DNA of 64,000 nucleotides, taken from contig JAHYIO010000006.1 in NCBI GenBank assembly GCA_020543525.1, forward strand, positions 992,001 to 1,056,000, read 5' to 3'. The stretch is from Coriolopsis trogii. Its lineage: Eukaryota > Basidiomycota > Agaricomycetes > Polyporales > Polyporaceae. Both the position numbers and the translations under genes were made by a program. Position 1 is the first letter of the stretch; the number at the start of each line of letters is the position of its first letter. Below are positions 34,951 to 46,824 of this stretch, piece by piece. The notes under the pieces were generated by a model. That model had not been told where the DNA came from and did no database searches. It saw only the letters and a program-made list of their open reading frames with translations.

Positions 34951-37440
34951 ATGCCTGCATACTACGCCATCACCACAGAACGTCCACCGCTCAACTGGGA
35001 GATGAACCCACTGTACAAAGACTGGTCTGGTTTGTACGGCAACCCTTCTATCCCTCATCAGTTCGAGTTCCACGTGGTTGGTTGTCTGTGCTCTCTTGCC
35101 AGTTTGCATGCCATCCGACGCTCATGAATTTTTCAAATTGGATGAGCCGCCGCGTGAGCAAACCGTGGAGGGCTTGCAAAAGAGTTGCCAAGAGTCATTG
35201 TCCGTGAGGATGAGTTCGCCGAGCGGTGTACGTTTTATAGTACATGGCCTGAGCTTCCGGTGCACCGGACAGACGGATGTACCCTCCTGATTGTCGTGCG
35301 CGGTTCGTTAACTTTCTCTATCTCCACGCGCACCTCATAACTCATCATCACGAAGTGAGCCCTCCGTTGCTACCGTCCGGCCATGAATTGGTTCGTGAGG
35401 CACAGGTACACAGTGTGTATTCATACTTGCGGAACTTTCACGAGCTGACGTTACCCAGATCGTGCGGAAATCCTTGAACTGGTCGCCAGAAACTACGACA
35501 CGCCTTTCAACCAAGACAAAGCTGTGTGATCGTCAGCGCTCCTCGAATGTCCACGCTGCTCATAACGGACGACCCCTCCACTGGGATAGCCCTCCGATTG
35601 GTATCTTCCATCCCGTCTTCGCACAGATGACCAGGGAACTGCGCGACCCTGCCCGCTCCCTTGACTTCACTGCAGAAGAACTCGATGAGGCATATAGCTT
35701 CGTATCCACCTGCGCTCAGAACTACTCCAACGAGAGGAAGTACCAGATGGCTCTGCAGTCTGTTCCTTTCATAGGCAGGCCCGGTTTCTGGACCAAAGTG
35801 ACCGTCGACATCTCCAAGGGCAGAACAATGCGACCTGACGGTCAATCTCGCATGTACTTGGAACTATCCGGCGCCAGGGTAGTTGCAGTATATACCGCTT
35901 TCGCAGTGTTGAACAAGGTGTGTGAGCAGAGCGCGGATGCTTCGATGCAGGCGATGGCTGCTCACATGCACCTTCTTTCGAGCCACTGGCAGGTCAGTTG
36001 TTCCCAACTTGAGCTCATGTACGGTGTCTTGCTTACCGCTCTGAACAGTACACAGTGATTCGCAAAGTATCGTGCTGCCCGATGCTGCTCTTGGCCCTCT
36101 CAGGCGACGTACTGACCGTATGGGGTGGCGTCTTTGGCGAACGGTTCTTCTACGAGCCTCTCGTAGGGTATGCCACGGGTCGGATACGGGTAAATCAAAG
36201 GAGACCCGACCCGTACCCGTGCGGGTCTGTACCCGCGAGCTGCGGGTACGGGTACGCACGGGTACGGTTTTTTGTACGGGTAGACGGACGGGTGCATGCC
36301 CAAAGATGTCCGGCGCTCTGAGGGGATGCGGGACGCGATGTCGTCTATGTTGACAGGCGTCGATGGCTAGACAAATTGACACTGTGAGTGTGTAATACGC
36401 CTCCGAAAGGTACATTTGAAGTCATTGCAGCATCCTGCTGCGTGGACACGCAGATACTCTAACGGGTACACGGGTACCCGCCTGCGGGTACGGGTTTTGC
36501 GCGGGTTACCTTCTCCTCGACCCGTACCCGCACCCGTACGGGTGTATACCCGTACCCGTTGCGGGTTAACCCGACCCGTGCCATGCCCTAGCCTCTCGTG
36601 ACAATCCGGATCGGACTACAGCCCAGTGGATATTCGGACGAGCCTGGCTTTAGCGGCAATCGTGTGGGGGCTGACGTTCTTGAGGTCGCCAAGGTGCTCA
36701 GGATACTCACGGGAGGTAGGACGCCCTCGAGAGCTATTACGAAGGGCTGTTGCCGTCCCTGACCGCCCTCTGGGAGACACAACCACGAATGGGGTCGCGC
36801 TCCGGAGTAGCACAGTCGCAGCCTCCGCGTCTTGCTGACGCTTCCCCGCACTGGACGACGTTCACGATCGACGCAACGTCTCACACGCTTCGATACACGG
36901 GACCACTCACTGCGGATAGCATACGGAGGACCGTCTATCGTGCCACATTCACGCCCCCCGATTGACGGCAATACTACGACGGTCGTCGTCAAGTTTGCGC
37001 ATTGCTACAGCGAAGAGGGCCGCCGGTTGCTCGCCGACAAGGGCCTGGCACCGAAGCTGTTCTACTGCGCCTATGAGCCCACCGTCGACATGATTGTCGT
37101 CGTCGTCATGGCCTTCATACCTGGTCATGCGCCGCGGTCGCTCACTGCCGAGCAGCAAAACGATCTGAAGCGCGCGGTGAAGTTCCTCCGCGATGCGGAT
37201 CTCGTCTTTGGTGACCTCCGTTTGCCGAACATCATCCCTCATGGTACGACGATTGCTCTGGTTGACTTTGAGTGGTGCGGGCCGGCGGCGGATGACGAGA
37301 AGAAAGGGAGACGGCAGGCGAGGTATCCGGTTGATATCAACGTCAGCGACATCAAATGGGCACCTGGGTGAGGCGGTATGGACATATCGAGAAGGAACAC
37401 GACATGTACATGCTAGAGGCTCTGTGCGAGGGTCGCTAGT
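34951..37440 (+). pseudogene. Kinase-like gene of a basidiomycete family, copy A, decayed
   Basis: Belongs to the expanded basidiomycete protein-kinase-like family. The N-terminus MPAYYAITTERPPLNWEM starts at 34951, and a central block IVRKSLNWSPET spliced at about 35459 follows. The C-terminal kinase fold has VVVKFAHCYSEEGRRLL, catalytic loop VFGDLRLPNII and the metal-binding VDFEWCG. Compared with copy B the damage is: a frame change near 35085, a 427-bp MITE at 36164-36590 interrupting FYEPLV/TI, a one-base loss near 36722 (ggtaggac against ggtatggac), one extra C near 36958, and a one-base loss near 37369 that gives a stop after WAPG. The kinase catalytic residues themselves are kept. It cannot yield the full protein unless splicing or recoding bypasses several lesions. 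Confidence 0.7.
36164..36590. mobile_element. hAT-like MITE, 427 bp, with 8-bp target duplication
   Basis: The ends are imperfect terminal inverted repeats of 20 bp: left tagggtatgccacgggtcgg, with the right end its complement at 18 of 20 positions. The flanks are the direct repeat gcctctcg at 36156-36163 and 36591-36598. An 8-bp target duplication and TAGGG ends fit the hAT superfamily. There is no transposase frame, so it is non-autonomous. Both subterminal zones are packed with CGGGTA/TACCCG hexamers in both orientations. The corresponding position in arm 2 (49093-49100) has one uninterrupted copy of the 8-mer, that is, an empty site. Confidence 0.88.
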
Positions 37441-37815
37441 GTCGATGTGCATGGGCCTTGTACTATGTATTTCGACCATGACGACTCAACAGTGTCAACC
37501 TCAGTAAGTCTGTGTCCACCATACGGTCTCCTACTTAGCATGCCATCTACTCGTGGACGTAGTAGAGATACCCGCCCGAAGATGTCTGAACATGAATTCT
37601 CGCTGAGCACTCATGAGCGGTATTTTTCCAAGCCCAGAGTCGCACGGGGTCCATATACGGACGTTTCCCCACATGGATCCCGGAGCCACAAAGCTGAACC
37701 CGAACGGATGGTACCGGGCCTAGACCCAAGACAAGTACCCGCTCTTGACAGAATCTCCCGCTTCGACAGCCCTTGAGCTCGTACACTCGAGCTTGACTAG
37801 CCCTTGCAATCCTCC
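37441..37815. other. Gap upstream of SDH5
   Basis: The first about 140 bases belong to the inverted duplication; the rest is the SDH5 promoter. Nothing coding was seen. Confidence 0.4.
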
Positions 37816-38407
37816 ATGCTCCGACTCGCCCGCCTCCACCTCTGCTGCACCCGCACAAGCCTACGCCCTCCTCCCACCCTCCACGCACGCGCACGCGCAC
37901 GCGCCGCCCGCCTCTCGACGACCGCCCCGCAGCGCGCCGACCCGTGGCTGCTCCCGAACACGCCCGGGCACATGGAGAAGACGACGAGCGGGCCCGAGGC
38001 ACCCGCCCCGACGCCGCTCGCGCGCCCGGGGGAGAGCGTGGAGAAGATGCGCGCGCGGCTCGTGTACCAGAGCCGGAAGCGGGGCACGCTCGAGAGCGAC
38101 CTGCTGCTCAGCACGTTCGCGCAGGAGCGGCTGGGGAGCATGAGCGAGGAGGAGCTGAGGGAGTTTGATAGGGTGCGTCCTTCTCTTTCGCGTCCTCGCT
38201 CACGGGAGGGGAGGGGCGGGCGGTGAATGGGGTGCTGACAAAGAACGCGAGCAGCTCATGGACGAACCCGACTGGGATATTTACTACTGGGCCACGGGCA
38301 AGAAGACACCCCCGGCGCGGTGGCAGGGGTCGGCCGTGCTGGAGCAGCTCCGCCAGCACGTCAAGAACGAGGGCAAGGTCGTGCGGCGCATGCCAGACCT
38401 ATCATAA
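37816..38407 (+). CDS. SDH5: Succinate dehydrogenase assembly factor 2 (SDHAF2/Sdh5)
   Basis: Mitochondrial matrix factor needed for covalent FAD attachment to the SDH flavoprotein (complex II). Two exons, 37816-38172 and 38255-38407 (82-nt intron, phase 0), give 169 residues. The N-terminal 40 residues are Arg/Ala/Leu-rich without acidic residues, fitting a mitochondrial presequence. The core is the family signature: [20 protein letters not shown] from about residue 77, then [30 protein letters not shown] across the splice junction and WATGKK. The ATG at 37816 is the first in frame. It converges on SEC62, with 298 bases between the ends. The gene is intact. Confidence 0.93.
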
Positions 38408-38705
38408 TCTGGCTCTATACGTTTCGCGTTACTTTTTCGAGACACTTTTCGAAGCCATTGCCCGACCTCCATGAGCGCTCCATAACGCGGTCCATCGTGG
38501 TCATAAAAGTGTGACATTTCCCGCCATGGAAGTTGCTTCCACACATAGTCTTTAAGCTGTGATGGTCTGAACATACCATGGAATAATTTACTCCGATGAA
38601 AGGGAAGGTTAGGCAGGCTCGCACATAGATACAGCGTGATAGTATGATCCTCGAACACCCCAAACACATCTGCGGAAAACGCCACGACACGACAGGGAAA
38701 ACCGG

Positions 38706-39655
38706 TCATGAATCCTCGTCCGGTACCTCCTCGACGCGTGCCTGTCTGCTCGAGGGCCGCGAGGCGTCCGAGCTCACCACCTCCTCGATGCGCGCCGTCG
38801 GACTGGGCGAGGCCTCCCCGTTCGCGCTCTTGCCCTTCTTCTCCGCCTTTTCGGCCCGCTTCTTCTTTGTCTTCTTCTTTGGCAAGTCCCATTCCCAAAG
38901 CGGGATGAACGACTCGACCTAAGCACGCGCGAACGCAGTGAGACACACGTGCGGACACGGACCCCAAGAGCGAGCACTCACGAATCCGACGTCCGCGAAC
39001 AGCTGGGGGAATATCCAGATACCTGGGCTGGCGACGATGACGGTGATGATGTAGAATATCAACCGCACGATCGCGATCGCGAAGAACAGCCCGAGCAGGC
39101 CTAGGACACCCATCGAGAGGTAGGACATGCCGCGGTGCATGATGGGTGGCCAGAGCGGGTACATGACGCCGGCGAGCAGAACGGCGACCATCGCGACACC
39201 GCCGAGGTACGTCGTCAATTGGGAGCCCTCGTAGAACCAGGCGTAGTAGTCTGTGGGCACGAACGTCTGCATCTGCGTGATCTGGAGCGTCTTGGGGGAG
39301 GACGAGGACGAGCCACTGGGTGCGCCCCGCTCGACGCGGAGGAAGAAGGCGAAGGGGATGATGGAGAGCAGGAGTTGGTGGGCTTCTTGCTCGCTCGTCA
39401 CCTTGGGCACGTTCTTGAGCTTGGCGTAGGCGGGGGAGGTGAGGGCCTTGATGGCGCCCTTGCCTGTAGAGCCGGGGAGGCGGGGATTCGGAATGGGTTC
39501 GTTTCGTGGTGCACGGAGCGGAGGTACGCACCTTTGAAGTAGTCTATGCGCTTGCCGTTGAGGACACCAACGCGGACTTTCATGCCTGCACTGCTGCTAC
39601 GCAGGAAGTTGACAACATTCCGGATGTCCTGCGGTGCCTTGGACTGCTGCTCCAT
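38706..39655 (-). CDS. SEC62: SEC62, ER post-translational translocation subunit
   Basis: Membrane subunit of the Sec62/63 complex that helps post-translational import of proteins through Sec61. There are three exons: 39655-39532, 39463-38982 and 38918-38706, giving 272 residues. The cytosolic N-terminal domain has RNVVNFLRSSSAGMKVRVGVLNGKRIDYFKGK, the Sec62 hallmark. Two spans lie at about 127-147 and 156-188 with the short loop WPPIMHRGMSYLS between. The C-terminal cytosolic tail is strongly basic (PKKKTKKKRAEKAEKKGK) and ends acidic (VEEVPDEDS). It is divergent from mL59 with 393 bases between starts. Confidence 0.92.
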
Positions 39656-40048
39656 GGCTAATAATCTGTATTAGATCCCGTATCGCGGTTAGCTGCCTGG
39701 TGTTCATCGCGCCAGAGGTCCAGGAACGCTAGAGTTGTACGCACAAGAAAAGAAACCAGTGGTGGAGGAGACCAGTCCGGCGGCGGCGAAGACAAAGAAC
39801 AAAGGAGAGAGATGGAGAGAGAGCGTACGTTGAGCTGGCAGTCCTCGTCAGTGAGGCTGACCGCTGGCCTCATGCCCATATCGGGACATAAGTGGCTTAC
39901 GTGATTGAGAGAGTTTGACCCAGGTCAGCCGTGTTTGCTGGTCGTCCACTCACGCACTGGCAGCTATCTCCTCCCTCGTCCGCCGCTACCGATTGTGATC
40001 GAGGCTACTTGTCTCTGACCCATCTCGCTCTCCGCACGCGTACCTCTC

Positions 40049-40919
40049 ATGTCGGCTGCGCTCCAGGCCGTCAAGCAGTTTCGCGCACGCGAAATCAACG
40101 CGGCCGTGCTCAAGGTCACACAGACCGAGCCAGCAGCTTCGAAAGCACCTCTGAAGATTCGGAACCCGTTCTTGCCGTTCAAGAACCCAGAATCTGGGAG
40201 ATGGGCCCCACCCAAATACTCGCTGCGGAGACAGGCTGAGCTGGTGAAGAACGCGCGTGCGTGCGGCATGCTGCACCTCCTCCCTCCTGGCCCGAAGCTG
40301 TCCACCAAGGAGCTCGCGTCTGCGCCTGTACCCTCGGAACTGGGGTCCAGTGCATCTGCGTCTGCCTCTGATGCGGCTGTAAAGGCTGAGTCGTCAGAAG
40401 AAGCCGCGCCGTCGAGCTCTTCGGAGTTGGAGTCGAGGTGGGCAGAGCCGGTCGAATGGGAAGGAGAACTCAAGGAGAAGGAGGTGAAGGGCGCGGACGT
40501 CGGCAACCGTCTGTACGCGGGCAGGAAGCGCATGTTCAAGGGCCACAAGTGGGAGCGTACGCAGGAGAAACGCACCTGGGAGCGCAAGATGCTCATGAAG
40601 GACATGCAAGAACGCATAGAGCGATTCCGCACGGTGCGTGTGCATGCCTTGACGTCGTCCGCTTCGTCTTTCTGTAGTTGCCGCCTGTCTCCCTGTTGCC
40701 GTCGGCGGACGCGTCCGTTGGTCTGCGGTCGACCGAACGCGGTGGGTCCACGCGGAAATGAGACTCGGCGCTTTGATTTCTTCGCATCTTGTCCAGTTGC
40801 GGTAGCGTCGGTGGCTTGTATACTGACCCGATTCCCCTACATCACAGACATACAGGCGCAAGACGCCGAGTCCCGTCAGCCCTGCCCGGCCGGTGTCCTA
40901 CTCCAAGCTTCCATTCTGA
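40049..40919 (+). CDS. MRPL25: Mitochondrial large-subunit ribosomal protein mL59 (MRPL25)
   Basis: Fungal mitoribosome 54S protein. Two exons, 40049-40633 and 40848-40919 (214-nt intron, phase 0), give 218 residues. The conserved block NPFLPFKNPESGRWAPPKYSLRRQAELVKNAR, then LHLLPPGPK, marks the family. A Ser/Ala/Glu-rich linker follows, then a basic C-terminal half (RKRMFKGHKWERTQEKRTWERKMLMKDM). The last exon adds TYRRKTPSP to the C-terminus. The intron is longer than most in the window. Confidence 0.9.
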
Positions 40920-43900
40920 CCGTATTGCTCGTGTCGTATTGTCGCTCCATTACGCGTAATGCCTTGCGTACACCCAACCATCCACCACTTTGCCGTTCTG
41001 CTTCGCTTGCGAACCCACGCCAAGCGACTAGCATTGGGATATTGCCTCGTCACCGGCAAAGTAAAGTGGTCGAGATAACCTCTGTCGGCAATGGTACGTC
41101 CCCTTCAGGCGTGGTCTGTAGAACGATGTAAGAAGCATCATGGAGCGTGGAAGACGCTCCATGTAGTAGAGCTACAACTGGGGTGCACAGATATAGGATG
41201 CCGTGACATGTGAGCTCTCCATCCCTCCATCTCACGTCAGGTGGAGGCGGCACGGTTGCAGCGATACGTTTGCGAACGGACGCCTTGCGTGCTCGGCACG
41301 ACAGCGTACATGGTTCACCGGCCACCACGTTTTACGCTTTCGGCTCGTTCCATGCCTTGGTGTGACATGTCCGAGAGATTCAGACGTGCTGGCGTCTGGG
41401 GTGGGAGTACGTCGTCATTCATGCGTTGTCCCAGCTGCAAACTTCGAGATATTGGGTCACCGTGCAGCGCCGGAGCTGCCACAATGGTATCCACCCTGCC
41501 GTCGTGGTACTTCCGGCGTTTAGCGTTTCGATTGGGTGCTTGGCTGTTGTGTCGAACGTGGGACGCTATCTCCGTCGGTCACCGAGCAAAGGCTCCGACA
41601 ACGTAGGCGTTGTGTCACGTCGGGGCCTCGAGGTGGCTCGTATTTGGAATTGCAGATGCAAGCAGGGAGAGAAGTTGAATTGCCGGGCGGGATTGAAGCG
41701 CGGCGCCTGCAGGCGAGATATGCCAACGTCGACAAAGCCTGTCTGGTACGGCTATGCACAATGGGGGATGCATCGCACTCTGGTACGCCGAAGCGACCTG
41801 GCATGCGAAGAGCAGAGCAGGAGACTGTCTGACAGTGCAGGGAGCATCCGAGAAGTGCATTGACACGTACCCGCATACGTACACGCAGGGCGGACTCGAG
41901 GCGGGTCGGCATCCCGCGTCCGCAGCGCTCTTTACTAGGCATTGCTCGCTTTGGGCGAGCGAGACGTCCGCGACCGTCTGTCCACGAACCGTCGGCGGTG
42001 GGGCGGCCATGCCCCGCGCATCGAGCATGCGTCCGCTCCGCGCCCTCCCCCACATCGGCGGCACGCCGGACCCTGGTGCAGAGTGGTTCGACATCTCAGC
42101 TTCGGGCTTGGCCTTTTGTGCCGCAGCCCCCAGGTCCGCTGTCCGCGCCTTCCATGCCCTACGACTTCCAAAGCTCCAACTCTGCCGCTGACCATCTGGG
42201 CCGGCTCTGTTCGCGTCTGTGCGTGCAGTGCGTCATGGACGGATCTGCGACCGCTGGAGGGAAGGTGAAGCTATATACGTGGTGTGCGAGACGCGGGGGG
42301 CTTTCAACACGCACGTATGATGGCGGTTGACGTTACGTCGAACATTGCATGCGCCAATGCGCCAGGGGAAAGCTTCAGAGGGGGGAGGCGAGTTCCGGGC
42401 TGTTAGGTTCGGACCCCGGAGCGTCGGGGGCTGTGGGATGTCTTCTTCGGCCTGACGGTGTGGGTGGGCGGTAAGAGGCCGGGGATATGAGGTCGAAGAG
42501 GTGGACGGGTGCGGTATGTGGTCCAGAGATGGTGCATGTGTTGCTGAGCAGTATGCGCGCACCTGCGACTTGAGGGTATTCCTACAGAGTGCCATCGAAT
42601 TAGCACGTACCACGGTCCGCGGGGACATGCGCAGCACGACCTGACCTACCGGTGGGCGGAACAGGAATAGGTCTCTGTTCTTTGTATACCCTGTGCGCTA
42701 TTCTTGAGGCTCGCAGGGGCACTTGAGCTATTCTTGCAGCATAGTGTCCTCACTCTAGGCTGAGTCTCGGGTTGCCGGGTTTTGGACCACCTGCGCATGT
42801 ACTCGTCAGCTGTGGAGGACTTGTGTCCACGCACTCCGCTACCACGGCTTTGGACGGCATCCCGATGGGGTCGAACTGAAGAGTGCCGTTGGCGAGTGTA
42901 TTCTGGGCTGGACGATTCGGTGGACCGGACATAGCGTCTGCTAGGTAGGAAACTCGATGTCTGTCCTGTCTTCTATTGCGGCATTAGGTACCGGGCATTC
43001 GCCTCAGAGGCCGCATGTTCGGAGCTGTTGTCATGCCTTTCGAACTTTGAATTCGTAGGCCCATGGGGGCTGAGAACACGTACATGTTAGCCTGTTGTGC
43101 AATTGGTAACGGAGCTACGCTTCAGGCCAGTGTCGGAACACTTGCGTGGTCGATCAAGGGGGTGTGGGTTATGAAGCAAATTGAAGGCACTGGTTTACAC
43201 AGAGTCCCAGGACATATACGTAGAGAGCGGTGCCAATCCAACGCCAAATAGACTATTTAGATTGGGTGTGGCTCTTTATGGTCGGCGCGACTTTTACAGA
43301 ATTGGGTGAGTGAGAAGGTGTGTATCAGTGATAGGGAACGCGTCTGAGGAGCACACCGATGTCTCTGTGCTTTATCCGGAGATGGAGAAGTCTGCGAAGG
43401 TAAAATCAGATCGGGATGCTCGTAACGCATGTTGGTTATCTTGAATAGAGTCATACAAATGAGTGAAGACATGTTGTGATAAAGCCGGCCGGTAGCGAAG
43501 CATGTTGTCGGGAATCTTACATGATGTTGGCTTCGACTTTGCACATCGCGGATGATAAATATCGTGGGTACCGAAAGTGCGGAGGAAGATAAGGAGAGGA
43601 ACATGAGCGGAGAGACGCGCGGGTTGAGAACGGAAAGAGGAGAGGCACAGGCGAATAGATGCCGGTAGCCGAGCTTTGTGGCCAAGCCGGAGCAGAAGGT
43701 GTCTGCAGTGCGGAGGTTGTGTGGCACGACGCCGACGAGGGCCGCGGATGGAGCCGACGGCGGCGAGAGGACGGAGAGTCCGGGTGGCTGACGAGTGAGA
43801 TTGGATTGATCTTCGGCAGATCTTGGCGGGCTCTGAGAATTCGCACCGGCTCGGGCCAATCAAGGGCCAATCGCTGGATTACGCCATAGACGTCTTCGCC

Positions 43901-44089
43901 CTATCTGCTTCCAGCCAGGACGCCCTCTGCGTGCCCTCTCCCGCTGCCTCCCACTATATCATCGTGCACTTGCCTCTACCCCTGCGTGCGCCCACTCAGA
44001 GCCCTCCGTCCCACTTCCATCCACCGAGGCCGTCTTCAGCCTGCACCGACATCACGAAGCGCAGCGTCTGACCACCTTTGCGGTACAAG
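40920..44089. other. 3.2 kb gene-poor region
   Basis: Many medium frames occur on both strands (for example 41241-41606 +, 41520-42053 - and 43257-43859 -), but none shows a family or a consistent exon pattern. They overlap each other, as expected of GC-rich noncoding DNA. It holds a 10-bp hairpin at 41139-41163. Confidence 0.35.
41139..41163. repeat. 10-bp perfect hairpin downstream of mL59
   Basis: catggagcgt and acgctccatg are exact complements around a 5-base loop (ggaag). It lies 220 bases after the mL59 stop codon. Confidence 0.5.
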
Positions 44090-44156
44090 ATGGCCGCCCA
44101 GCCGGAATCACATATGACGCCAGAGCGCAGGGCACACCTCTTGGCCAGATCCCAAC

Positions 44157-44762
44157 CACAAGGGGCATTTCCCCATTTTTGCAGGATAAACATTGTGGGA
44201 ACATCACTAGAAATGAAATAATACTGACAGAGTTCTTGTGTTATGAGTGTGCTGAGAAAAAAGGGTGAAAATAAGGGATTTTATGCCAATATCCTTCGCC
44301 TACTCACTTCAGGAGTAGGCTTCAAATATATGGTATGTTTACAACATGCTTACCTACAATATTAAGGGCAGGGACATGGCATGGATATGAAGAATGTCTA
44401 CATACCATTTGACGTGGGAATATTATGAAAAAACTGTCCCATACTAGCCAAATGTCTGGATAGTTTACCGCCAATATTAACAGCATTGTTATGCCATATT
44501 TGGACTGCAAGCACACCGAGAAATTGCAACATACTCTCACCATAGTTGCAACCTATGCTTTCAGAGATAATATTGTGCAAATATCATGAGTGTTCCTGGT
44601 ATATCTCCTAGGTAAACAGTGCATGAACATCATGCAATTAGTTCATTTTTTACATCGGTATCCGCAGTATGTTTGCAATCAGAACACACCATCAACACTA
44701 TTTCATTTCTAGTGATGTTCCCACAATGTTTATCCTGCAAAAATGGGGAAATGCCCCTTGTG
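44157..44762. mobile_element. CACTA-like MITE, 606 bp, perfect 64-bp terminal inverted repeats
   Basis: Left repeat 44157-44220 begins cacaaggggcatttcccc; the right repeat 44699-44762 is its exact reverse complement over 64 bases. The flanks are aac (44154-44156) and aac (44763-44765), a 3-bp target duplication. CACWA termini with a 3-bp duplication fit the CACTA/EnSpm superfamily. The interior is AT-rich, unlike its surroundings, and has no long frame, so the element is non-autonomous. Perfect identity of the repeats suggests recent activity. It lies between an in-frame ATG at 44090 and the gene downstream. Confidence 0.88.
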
Positions 44763-44827
44763 AACCGTCCTCTTCACCTCCCTCCTCACACCGCTTCGCC
44801 ACTCCCTCCTCTTCCCTATCCACCACC

Positions 44828-46824
44828 ATGGCCGCCGTCGCCTCCTCCAGCAAGCCCTCCCCCTCCCGCAACGCAGGTCGTCCACGCAGCAGTCTCTTCA
44901 AGCCCAAATTTCCCTTGGACCCCTTCGCCGGAGCCTCCGCTGCTGCCCTCGGAGAGCCTTGGTTTCTCAAGATTGACGCGCTGCTCGCCGCAACCGCTTT
45001 CCAGCGGAGGAATGTAATATTCGTCCTAGGAGGTGTGTCTCCCACCCACCTCTTACATCGTATGGAATGATGCTCAGTCCAGCCGCCCCTCCAGCCCCAT
45101 CTCTGAATGACCTCGCCCCCCTCCTTCAATCCCGCCATATGGCAAAGTCTCTCGTTATTCTCGCTACACATCAACCCCCAGATATCCCTGGCATCGTCAT
45201 CCCAGCCGTTCGCGTACTCCGTCTTTCTTCGCCACTGGCCCTAGAAGATTCCGGCGCGGTTCGTTTTGTAAATGTCCTCGAATGGGCAGAGCGTGTAGCT
45301 CGTACCTGGCGCAAACACGGTGGCGGCGGTGTCATCGACCTCTCAGAAGACACGGACAGCAACGGCGAACTCGCGCCACCACCCATGTCGCGTTTCGGCT
45401 CACAAAGTACGCCCACGTCTCCAGGCAGCTCTTCCACCCATCTGTCAGCCGAGTCTGGCCAGTCCTCCAGACCGTCATCCTTTGCTGCCTCGTTGTTCAC
45501 TCGCCGAGGCCATGTCTCGCTACCTCCCCCAGATCCTACACAGCGACCTTTCGATGTGCTCGTCAACTTCATGCCGGACAAAGTTTCAGACAAGGCGCTC
45601 CTCAAGAACTCCATTCTTGTGACAACAATCTCTCGCCCATTCCTGACGTCAAGTGCTCATCCCTCACCGCCCACGTTGCGTTCGCGTACCGGCTCGTCGT
45701 CATCCACACGTCTGCGCCCATCGTCCCTCTTCGGTGCTTTCAGCCGCAGTACGACCTCTGTCTATATGCCGCCAACGCCTCCATACCAGAGCGGCGAGTC
45801 CCTTGCACAGATGTTACCCGCGCCGCCCGGCAAAGCACTTCTCATTCATCTACTCCCTGTCCCGCAACCTAACGCACCCCCTGCCGCACGCCGAAAACTC
45901 GTGGAGAGCATGGAATCCTTCCTCCTGTCGTTCGCGTTCCAGTCCGCAGGGTCATCCCTCCCACCGTTCCCAGGCTCAGGCCTAGGAGGCCCTCTGGACC
46001 GTGCGCGGCCCTACGTGATGTATGCGACCACGTTCCGCGACTCGGTCGGGTGCGAGCCCGGCGTAGCCGACTACGGTGACTTCACCGTCGCCGACGTCGT
46101 CCTCAGTGGTGCTCTTGACGCAGACACCCCAAGCGCGTCTGCAGTGCGCGGCATGCCGCCGGTGATGACGACGAGTCTGAGTGTCGGCACCATGCCGAAG
46201 CCTCCAAAATCTTCCAGGCGCGCATGGATCGCCGCAGCTGCGGATCTGGTCATCATGCCGTCTTCTGACGATTCTTCACTTCCGGCGCCCCTGGACGCGA
46301 GTCAGATGCCAAGCACATGGACCGAGCCGACTCTCGCTCCCATCCAGCAGGGAAGAGTAGGACCGTTTGACAGCAAGGTCCGGAGCACTTCTGCGCCCAT
46401 CCTGTCGGAGCTGGCACCACCCGTGGGTGGGAGCAGGCGGGCGTCGCACTCTCATCTGGCCCCTCCGTCTTCGGGGCTCGCGAGAGAGAGCAAGAGCGCG
46501 TACAGTCTGAGCTCCTCGGTGCAGACGAGTCCGTCGATGGGCTCGTCGGGCCTGCCGACGCCGCCACACTCTGAGGAATCCGAAGAGGGTGGTGGGGGAG
46601 CTGGCGAGTGTGTCAGTCTTGACGCGGATGCAGATGGGTCGTATGCGGCTTCGAGGTCGACTTCGAGCGATCGGGACAAGTCTGAAGGGCACGGCATCAG
46701 CATCGGGCACGGGGACGGGCATGGTGGGAGGGAAGGAGAGAGCGGGAGGAAGAAGTCGAAGAAGTGGCAGTTTTGGCGGAGGATGGGAGGCCATCATGCG
46801 CACCCGACTGCAGTGAAGGCTTGA
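44828..46824 (+). CDS. Uncharacterised Ser/Pro-rich protein, 5' exon split by a MITE
   Basis: As now readable: exons 44828-45036 and 45078-46824 (41-nt intron, weak donor gtctcc), 651 residues. I do not recognise the family. An ordered-looking N-terminal part (about 35-140) holds WFLKIDALLAATAFQRRNVIFVLGG, then LVILATHQPPDIPGI and VRFVNVLEWAERVA. The rest is long, disordered, Ser/Pro/Gly-rich, ending in a basic patch (GRKKSKKWQFWRRMGG). Upstream, the ATG at 44090 opens 22 codons (44090-44156). With the element and one target copy removed, that frame runs straight into the frame of 44828, so the original start was probably 44090 and the element split exon 1. The gene may be using the internal ATG at 44828, may be silenced, or may splice the element out. 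Confidence 0.65.

Larger units (their letters stand above)
34870..37585 (+). repeat. Inverted duplication, arm 1
   Basis: This stretch matches, in reverse orientation, 48115-50386. It covers the whole kinase-like gene plus about 80 bases upstream and 140 bases downstream. The match ends near actcacatc on the left and near gatacccgcccgaag on the right. The arm carries a MITE that arm 2 lacks. Limits were judged by eye. Confidence 0.75.

Noticed and set aside
36170..36580. Interstitial telomere repeats
   Set aside because: The unit is CGGGTA, not the fungal telomere TTAGGG, and the array is bounded by MITE ends and an 8-bp target duplication.
43257..43870. Overlapping long minus frames of about 120-200 codons
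   Set aside because: Three overlapping frames of similar length on one strand, with no conserved block; typical of GC-rich noncoding DNA.
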